Positions 1 through 5,057 of a stretch of 5,057 bases of DNA are shown one piece after another. Origin of the DNA: Lautropia sp. (lineage in GTDB: Bacteria > Pseudomonadota > Gammaproteobacteria > Burkholderiales > Burkholderiaceae_E); assembly GCA_013813615.1 (NCBI GenBank), contig JACCRJ010000221.1, forward strand, positions 1-5,057, in the 5' to 3' direction. The stretch's first letter is position 1. Every line of letters starts with the position of its first letter. The translations under genes and the position numbers were made by a program. Under the pieces are notes generated by a model. That model was not told the origin of the DNA and made no database searches. It saw only the letters and a program-made list of their open reading frames with translations.

Positions 1-332
1 ACGTGAAGGCGTCCGGGCCGTCGGCTGCTGCCGGCAGCCTCTCCGGCGGTAACCTGCAGAAGTACATCGTCGGGCGGGAGATGATGAAGAGCCCGCCGAT
101 CCTGGTGATTGCGCAGCCCACCTGGGGCGTCGACGTCGGCGCGGCCGCCCAGATCCGCCAGGCGCTGGTCAACCTGCGCGATGCCGGCTCGGCGGTACTG
201 GTGGTGTCCGAGGAACTGGAAGAGCTCTTCGAGATCTGCGATGCGTTGCACGTGATCGCCGGTGGCCGGCTGTCGACGCGGATCCCCATCGCCGAGGCCA
301 CGGTGGAGCTGATCGGGGAGAAGATGTCGTGA
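1..332 (+). CDS. ABC transporter ATP-binding protein, nucleoside/BMP type, C-terminal fragment
   Basis: This is the last ~109 codons of a tandem-domain ABC ATPase; the reading frame is open at the left edge, so the gene begins upstream. Visible parts of the second nucleotide-binding domain are the signature LSGGNLQK (39-62), a Walker B region reading ILVIAQPTWGVDVG, and a switch region VLVVSEELEEL. The Walker B Asp-Glu pair is replaced by Ala-Gln, and the switch histidine is replaced by Glu (codon 210-212). From family knowledge this is normal for the second domain of ATPases paired with BMP-type nucleoside importers (YufO/NupO-like, AAQPT form), where the first domain usually carries the competent catalytic residues. 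The protein would sit on the cytoplasmic face of the inner membrane and energise the two permeases that follow. Its TGA stop overlaps the next start codon by 4 bases (GTGA). The exact substrate cannot be read from this fragment. Confidence 0.93.
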   Translation, partial: VKASGPSAAAGSLSGGNLQKYIVGREMMKSPPILVIAQPTWGVDVGAAAQIRQALVNLRDAGSAVLVVSEELEELFEICDALHVIAGGRLSTRIPIAEATVELIGEKMS

Positions 333-1402
333 TCCGGCTGCAGCGTCGGGCGGCGCCGTCGCGCTGGATGGTGCTGCTGTCGCCGGTGCTGGCGCTGGCC
401 GTCACCTCGCTGTTCGGCGTGCTGCTGTTCACCTTCCTCGGCAAGGATCCGGCCGCCGGGCTGCGCGTGTTCCTGTTGACACCGCTTGAGAACGTCCGCG
501 GCTGGTCTGAGGTCGGCCTCAAGATGACGCCGCTGCTGTTGTGCGCCGTCGGTCTGGCCATCTGCTACCGGGCCAACGTCTGGAATATCGGCGCCGAGGG
601 CCAGCTGGTTGCCGGCGGCCTTGCCGCCGGCGCAACCGCGCTGCTGGCCACGCCCGACTCGCCCAGGCTGTTCGTCGTGCTCGTGGTCCTCGCCGGCATG
701 GCCGCAGGAGCATGCTGGGCGGCGCTCACCGCCTGGCTGCGCGACCGCTTCAACGCCAACGAGATCCTGGTGAGCCTGATGCTCACCTACGTCGCTCAGC
801 TGTTGCTGCTCTACCTGGTGCACGGCGCGTTGAAGGATCCCCAAGGCTACAACTTTCCCTACAGCAGGATGTTCGAAGCCGCCGCCGGGCTGCCGCGGCT
901 CCTGCCGCCCAACCGCGTTCACATCGGCTTTGCCGTCGCCTGCGGAGTCGCGGTGCTGGCCTGGGTCTTCGTATTCCGCTCCCGTCTCGGTTTCCAGCTG
1001 CTGACGGCCGGCGAGGCGCCGATGGCGGCGCGCTATGCCGGTTTCAGCACCCGCCTCGGCATCTGGATGTCGCTGCTGATCTGCGGCGCGCTGGCCGGGC
1101 TGGCCGGCGCGTTCGAGGTGGCGGGCCCGATCGGGCAGCTCACGCCCAGCATTTCTCCCGGCTACGGCTTTGCGGCGATCATCGTGGCCTGGCTCGGCCG
1201 GCTCAATCCGATCGGCTGCATTCCCGCGGCGTTCCTGATGGCGATGATCTACATCGGCGGCGAGCTCTCGCAGTCCCGGCTGGGCCTGCCCACCGCCATC
1301 ACCGGCGTCTTTCAGGGAATGCTGCTGTTGGCCCTGCTGTGTGCCGACACCTTCATCCACTACCGCCTCAGCTGGAAATCATGGAAGCCGTCGCCGCGCT
1401 GA
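329..1402 (+). CDS. ABC transporter permease, BPD_transp_2 family (nucleoside/purine importer subunit 1)
   Basis: A 357-residue inner-membrane permease, the YufP/NupP-like subunit of a purine or nucleoside importer. The GTG start at 329 is preferred because it overlaps the ATPase stop as GTGA and has GGGGAG at 315-320, eight bases upstream. Hydrophobic segments lie at about residues 13-37, 65-80, 93-107, 113-136, 145-166, 198-217, 243-265, 280-310 and 322-344. Family motifs are NIGAEGQ (86-92), NEILVSLMLTYVA (144-156) and GEAPMAARYAGF (228-239), which match conserved loops of the BPD_transp_2 (branched-chain/sugar/nucleoside) permeases. Length is typical for the larger permease of a BMP-type transporter. 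The gene's last 22 bases overlap the second permease in another frame, which suggests translational coupling. The family is secure; the transported purine is inferred from the neighbours. Confidence 0.93.
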   Translation: MIRLQRRAAPSRWMVLLSPVLALAVTSLFGVLLFTFLGKDPAAGLRVFLLTPLENVRGWSEVGLKMTPLLLCAVGLAICYRANVWNIGAEGQLVAGGLAAGATALLATPDSPRLFVVLVVLAGMAAGACWAALTAWLRDRFNANEILVSLMLTYVAQLLLLYLVHGALKDPQGYNFPYSRMFEAAAGLPRLLPPNRVHIGFAVACGVAVLAWVFVFRSRLGFQLLTAGEAPMAARYAGFSTRLGIWMSLLICGALAGLAGAFEVAGPIGQLTPSISPGYGFAAIIVAWLGRLNPIGCIPAAFLMAMIYIGGELSQSRLGLPTAITGVFQGMLLLALLCADTFIHYRLSWKSWKPSPR

Positions 1403-2300
1403 TCGCCGCCACCCTGAGCGCCGGCACGCCGCTGCTGCTCGCCGCGCTGGGCCTGCTCGTCAACGAGCGGTCAGGGGTGCTGAACCTGGGCGCCGAAGGC
1501 ATGATGCTGATCGCCGCCGCCGTCGGCTTCGCCGCCGGATTCCACAGCGGCAGCGTGACGGTGGCGCTGTGCGCAGGAGCGGCGGCGGGCGTGGCGGTCT
1601 CCCTGGTCTTCTCGCTGCTGGCGGTGGGTCTTGCCACCAATCAGTACGCGACCGGCCTCGCGCTGACCCTTTTCGGCGCCGGTCTCTCTGCCTTCATCGG
1701 CCTGCCCTACGTCGGCAAGACGCTGCCGGCCGCGGGCGGCGCATGGCCGGGCGTGGCCTGGCTGGCGGAGTTGCCGTTCTTCGGGGCCGCCTTCTTCAGG
1801 CTGCATCCGGTGGTGTACATGGCGCTGGTCCTGACCGCGGCGGTGGCATGGCTCCTGACCCGCACCCGCGGCGGACTGGTGATCCAGGCGGTCGGGGAAG
1901 CGCCGGAGGCCGCCCATGCGGTCGGGCTGCCGGTGCGGGCGGTCCGCATCGCGGCCGTTTCCTTCGGCGGCGCCTGCTGCGGGCTCGCGGGCGCCTACCT
2001 GTCGTGCGTCTATACGCCGCTGTGGGTCGACGGCATGGTGGCCGGGCGCGGCTGGATCGCGCTCGCTTTGACCACCTTTGCGACCTGGCGGCCCTGGCGG
2101 GTTGCGCTCGGAGCCTACCTTTTCGGCAGTGTTACGATGATCCAGTTCTATCTGCAGGCCGAGGGCGTGCAGATTGCCTCGCAACTGCTGTCGATGCTGC
2201 CCTACCTGGCCACGGTGGTCGTGCTGGCGGTGATCTCGCGCAATCCGGTGTTCATCCGGCTGAACATGCCCGCCAGCCTCGGCAAGCCGTTCAGGGGCGG

Positions 2301-2304
<4 letters not shown>
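1381..2304 (+). CDS. ABC transporter permease, BPD_transp_2 family (nucleoside/purine importer subunit 2)
   Basis: A 307-residue inner-membrane permease, the YufQ/NupQ-like partner of the preceding gene. The start ATG at 1381 is chosen because the protein then opens MEAVAALIAATLSAGTPLLL, the usual first membrane segment of this family; the same frame stays open far upstream only as a shadow of permease 1. A weak GGA lies 5' of the start, consistent with coupling to the overlapping upstream gene. Diagnostic motifs are NERSGVLNLGAEGMML (28-43), NQYATGLALTLFG (87-99), GEAPEAAHAVGL (172-183) and AGRGWIALAL (221-230), all typical of this subunit. Hydrophobic segments are near 6-27, 38-53, 57-84, 92-110, 144-160, 187-210 and 241-290. 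It should heterodimerise with permease 1 above the ATPase. The stop forms ATGA with a 12-codon mini-ORF leading to the deaminase. Confidence 0.93.
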
Positions 2305-3342
<1,038 letters not shown>

Positions 3343-3360
3343 CATTTCGACGCGTCGGGA

Positions 3361-3380
3361 AATTCCTTCGATGAAGAATT
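3361..3380. repeat. AT-rich dyad, candidate operator
   Basis: AATTCCTTC (3361-3369) and GAAGAATT (3373-3380) form an 8-bp inverted repeat with one bulged C and a 3-base centre (GAT). It is AT-rich in very GC-rich surroundings and sits just upstream of the candidate promoter elements, where a regulator could bind. No T-run follows, so it is not an intrinsic terminator. Confidence 0.35.
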
Positions 3381-3385
3381 CACAA

Positions 3386-3411
3386 GGGTGCCGCTTTGCG
3401 CCTGCTAGTAT
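3386..3411 (+). promoter_or_regulatory. Candidate promoter(s) of the BMP lipoprotein gene
   Basis: Two alternatives overlap. TGCTAGTAT (3403-3411) is an extended -10 box (TGn followed by a 4/6 TATAAT match) with no good -35 at 16-18 bases; TTCACA at 3379-3384 is 21 bases away. GG at 3386-3387 and GC at 3398-3399, ten bases apart with TTGC at the -12 position, fit the minimal sigma-54 pattern, but the rest of the -24 box is poor. Both point the same way, toward the gene at 3487. The 144-base gap itself supports a separate promoter for the binding protein. Which element is used, if either, cannot be decided by eye. Confidence 0.3.
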
Positions 3412-3468
3412 TGGCCATCGATTCGCATCGCGGGGCAGCGCGCTTGCGATGACGCGCGAATCGGCCAA
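3411..3468 (+). repeat. Long imperfect hairpin in the BMP gene leader
   Basis: The arms are TTGGCC (3411-3416), a 3-base bulge ATC, GATTCGC (3420-3426) and ATCGC (3427-3431), pairing with GCGAT (3446-3450), an unpaired GACGC, then GCGAATC (3456-3462) and GGCCAA (3463-3468). That is 18 Watson-Crick pairs with a 14-base loop, which itself contains the palindrome AGCGCGCT (3437-3444). The structure ends 6 bases before the AGGAG ribosome binding site. There is no U-run after it, so an intrinsic terminator is unlikely; it could be a structured 5' leader or a bipartite DNA operator. Confidence 0.5.
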
Positions 3469-3474
3469 CATTCC

Positions 3475-3479
3475 AGGAG
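3475..3479 (+). promoter_or_regulatory. Ribosome binding site of the BMP lipoprotein gene
   Basis: AGGAG is 7 bases upstream of the ATG at 3487. It fixes that start, which is also the one that gives a complete lipoprotein signal peptide. Confidence 0.8.
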
Positions 3480-3486
3480 TTCCCAG

Positions 3487-4749
3487 ATGAAGCCCACCCG
3501 CCATGTGATGCTGGTGTTTCTTGCGGCGACCATGATCGGCGCCGCTGGTTGCGACAACAAGGGCGCCATGGCGCCCGCCGTCGCAGTGCCCGCGACCGCA
3601 TTGCCTCTGGCTGCCGCTGCGGCGGCGGCAAAGGCGGCCACGGCGGCTGGAACTCCTTCAACCGCAGCTTCGTCCGCGGGGCAGCAGGCGAGTGGGAACA
3701 TCGTGCTGACCCAAGCCACGCCGGCCGGCGCTGCAGCCGGCGCGGGGCCACTCAAGGTCGCCTTCGCCTATGTCGGTCCGGTCGGAGACGGCGGCTGGAC
3801 CTTCGCCCATGATCGTGGCCGCAAGGAGATGGAAGCAGCGCTCGGCGGCAAGGTGAAGAGCACCTACGTCGAGAGCGTCCCGGAGAACGCCGATGCGGAG
3901 CGCGTGCTGCGGGACCTTGCCGCTCAAGGCAACAAGGTGATCTTCGGCACCACCTTCGGCTACATGGAAACGATGGTCCGCCTGGCCAAGGAGTTTCCGG
4001 ACGTCAAGTGGGAGCATGCCACCGGCTTCAAGTCGGGCGGTAACCTGCGTGCCTACGACGTGCGGGCTTACCAGGGGGCCTATCTGGCGGGGATCATCGC
4101 CGGCAAGATGACCCGCACCGACACCCTGGGTTTCGTCGCCTCGGTTCCGATACCGGAGGTGGTGCGCAACATCAACGCCTTCACGCTTGGCGCGCAGTCG
4201 GTCAACCCGTCGGTCAGGACCAAGGTTGTCTGGATCAACAAGTGGTTCGACCCTGGCCGCGAATCGGAGGCGGCGCAGTCGCTGATCAATGGGGGCGCCG
4301 ACGTGCTGCTGCAGAACACCGACTCGTCCGCGCCGCTGCAGGTCGCGGAGAAAGCCGGCAAGTACGGCTTCGGCTGGGATAGCGACATGAAGGGCTACGG
4401 CCCGAAGGCGCATCTCGGCTCGTCGATCATCAACTGGGCTCCGTACTACACCAAGGCGGTGCGCCAGGTGCTGGACTCCACCTGGAAGGTCGAGACCAAC
4501 TGGTGGGGCATCAAGGAGGGCGCCATCGACCTGGTCAACATTTCGGATGTGGTGCCGGCGGACGTTCAGGCGTTGGTCGAGGAGAAGAAGAAGGCGATAG
4601 CCGACGGCAGCTTCAGGATCTGGAAGGGTCCGATGCTCAGCTCGGACAACAAGGAAGTCCTGCCGACCGGCGCCGTCGGCGACGACAAGTTCGTCAGCAG
4701 CATCATGTTCTACGTCAAGGGCGTCGAAGGCAAGGTGCCGACCAACTGA
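3487..4749 (+). CDS. BMP-family ABC transporter substrate-binding lipoprotein (purine/nucleoside)
   Basis: A 420-residue periplasmic binding lipoprotein of the Bmp/PnrA family, and the presumed receptor of the importer encoded upstream. The N-terminus has a basic start (MKPTRH), a hydrophobic core and an AAGC lipobox, with lipidation expected at C22. The +2 residue is Asp (D23), which in enteric bacteria retains lipoproteins in the inner membrane. Residues 23-88 form an unusually long Ala/Pro/Ser/Thr linker. The binding domain starts near L89 with LKVAFAYVGPVGDGGWTFAHD, followed by VPENADAERVL (131-141), IFGTTFGYMETM (152-163), the SVPIPEVVRNINAF segment (219-232), NKWFDPGRE (251-259), and TDSSAPLQVAEKAG with GFGWDSDMKGYGPKA (278-308). 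These resemble the proteobacterial BMP subgroup found in Brucella and relatives. W104 and the W339/W340 pair are candidate base-stacking residues by inference. The gene lies 144 bases after the deaminase with its own leader, allowing higher or separate expression of the receptor. Confidence 0.93.
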   Translation: MKPTRHVMLVFLAATMIGAAGCDNKGAMAPAVAVPATALPLAAAAAAAKAATAAGTPSTAASSAGQQASGNIVLTQATPAGAAAGAGPLKVAFAYVGPVGDGGWTFAHDRGRKEMEAALGGKVKSTYVESVPENADAERVLRDLAAQGNKVIFGTTFGYMETMVRLAKEFPDVKWEHATGFKSGGNLRAYDVRAYQGAYLAGIIAGKMTRTDTLGFVASVPIPEVVRNINAFTLGAQSVNPSVRTKVVWINKWFDPGRESEAAQSLINGGADVLLQNTDSSAPLQVAEKAGKYGFGWDSDMKGYGPKAHLGSSIINWAPYYTKAVRQVLDSTWKVETNWWGIKEGAIDLVNISDVVPADVQALVEEKKKAIADGSFRIWKGPMLSSDNKEVLPTGAVGDDKFVSSIMFYVKGVEGKVPTN

Positions 4750-4867
4750 GCGAGAGCCTTCGCAGCACCCGGCAGCCCGGGGCCGCAGCCCTGCAGTTGC
4801 GCCTGTGGTCGCCCTTGACAGCTGGCGCAGCGGCAGCCGATCCGCAGCCTGCCGCCGGTCCGGTCGG

Positions 4868-4898
4868 TTAAGATCGTTGCTTCGGTCCACCGTAGAAT
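4868..4898 (+). promoter_or_regulatory. Candidate promoter of the downstream ORF
   Basis: TAGAAT (4893-4898) matches 5 of 6 bases of the -10 consensus. TTAAGA (4868-4873) matches 4 of 6 of TTGACA at a 19-base spacing, slightly long. It lies ~70 bases upstream of the TTG start at 4967. This is a visual match only. Confidence 0.3.
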
Positions 4899-4920
4899 CG
4901 CCGGCGGGTCCGGTTGGCAT

Positions 4921-4952
4921 AGCCGGCAGCACGCGTCGTTCGTGAGCCGGCT
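4921..4952 (+). repeat. Hairpin directly ahead of the downstream ORF's ribosome binding site
   Basis: AGCCGGC (4921-4927) pairs with GCCGGCT (4946-4952), and inside it CACG (4930-4933) pairs with CGTG (4941-4944) around a 7-base loop, giving 11 pairs. GAGCCGGCTC (4944-4953) is also a perfect 10-bp palindrome by itself, so alternative folds or a dimeric DNA site are possible. The hairpin ends one base before AAAGGT at 4954-4959. Confidence 0.4.
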
Positions 4953-4953
4953 C

Positions 4954-4959
4954 AAAGGT
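4954..4959 (+). promoter_or_regulatory. Ribosome binding site for the TTG-start ORF
   Basis: AAAGGT lies 7 bases upstream of TTG 4967. It is the main reason to prefer that rare start over the GTG at 5000. Confidence 0.4.
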
Positions 4960-4966
4960 AAGCTGC

Positions 4967-5057
4967 TTGAACAACCACCATAGAAACCGCATCAGGGCAG
5001 TGGCCGCCTCTGGTGCCGGCCTGTTACTGGCATCGCCAGCTGGCCGGCTGCTGGCGC
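4967..5057 (+). CDS. Start of a possible exported protein, 3'-truncated by the window edge
   Basis: Thirty codons from TTG 4967 to the right edge have no stop and read MNNHHRNRIRAVAASGAGLL followed by LASPAGRLLA (first residue taken as Met). The basic, polar first ten residues followed by a small/hydrophobic stretch look like a Sec signal peptide or a first membrane segment. A ribosome binding site (4954-4959), a hairpin and a candidate promoter lie upstream, which together support a real gene. An alternative start is GTG at 5000. Too little is visible to name a family, and whether it belongs with the purine locus is unknown; the 217-base gap and own signals argue for a separate unit. Confidence 0.4.
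   Translation, partial: MNNHHRNRIRAVAASGAGLLLASPAGRLLA

Larger units (their letters stand above)
4750..4966. other. Intergenic region downstream of the BMP gene
   Basis: No convincing complete gene is present on either strand. Just after the stop is a GC-only small hairpin (GGGGC 4779-4783, loop CGCA, GCCCT 4788-4792) with no T-run, and a direct repeat GCAGCCC (4772-4778, 4785-4791). No intrinsic terminator is recognisable, so transcription either ends by Rho or continues. A perfect TTGACA (4815-4820) has no acceptable -10 at 16-18 bases. GGTCCGGT with a similar 3' flank occurs twice, at 4857 and 4907. The right part holds the candidate promoter, hairpin and ribosome binding site of the next ORF. 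Confidence 0.5.

Noticed and set aside
541..1380. Upstream extension of the permease-2 frame (would give a 587-residue protein)
   Set aside because: The extra 280 residues are Arg/Ala-rich frame-shadow of permease 1, while the protein from ATG 1381 has the correct family N-terminus and length.
1341..2300. Open frame inside permease 2 ending in the mini-ORF
   Set aside because: Arg/Gly-rich shadow translation without motifs. Only its last 12 codons are worth noting, because of their ATGA position.
3411..3486. Known purine riboswitch class in the BMP leader
   Set aside because: I do not see the three-way junction or its conserved core; the leader is a single long bulged hairpin.
4771..4792. 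Possible intrinsic terminator after the BMP gene
   Set aside because: The stem is short and GC-rich and there is no T-run after it.
4815..4843. Promoter based on the perfect TTGACA
   Set aside because: The sequence at the 16-18 base spacing (around CGATCC) does not resemble a -10 box.
3658..4992. 444-codon open frame on the minus strand opposite the BMP gene
   Set aside because: It is a codon-structure shadow of the GC-rich BMP gene. The translation is rich in Arg, His and Asp, has no domain I recognise, and the plus-strand protein has clear family motifs throughout.

Overview
The window is a GC-rich stretch, most likely from a betaproteobacterium or a similar high-GC Gram-negative. This guess rests on base composition, a diderm-style lipoprotein sorting signal, tight GTGA/ATGA gene junctions and -10-like TAGAAT/TAGTAT boxes. 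No gene here fixes the taxon. All supported genes lie on the + strand, and almost all of the sequence to 4749 is explained by one purine-uptake locus.

Layout. Bases 3-332 are the 3' end of a double-domain ABC ATPase whose start lies outside the window. Bases 329-1402 and 1381-2304 are its two permease subunits (BPD_transp_2 family, as in YufP/YufQ or NupP/NupQ systems). Bases 2329-3342 encode a zinc amidohydrolase of the adenosine/adenine deaminase family whose motifs point to the adenine deaminase branch. The ATPase and permease genes overlap by 4 and 22 bases. The deaminase follows 24 bases later, so these four genes look like one transcript. After a 144-base gap containing candidate promoter elements and a large hairpin, 3487-4749 encodes the BMP-family substrate-binding lipoprotein. 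A further 308 bases hold no complete gene, but probably contain a promoter, a hairpin and the first 30 codons of an exported protein that runs off the window.

Working model. The lipoprotein captures a purine in the periplasm, the two permeases and the ATPase import it, and the deaminase converts adenine to hypoxanthine plus ammonia. That would feed purine salvage or supply nitrogen.

The protein families are ordinary. I do not see a wholly new system. The parts worth a second look are the structured leader of the binding-protein gene, its very long alanine-rich tether, the pairing of an adenine-type deaminase with a BMP transporter that is normally called nucleoside-specific, a mini-ORF bridging permease and deaminase, and a second hairpin directly ahead of the next gene's ribosome binding site.
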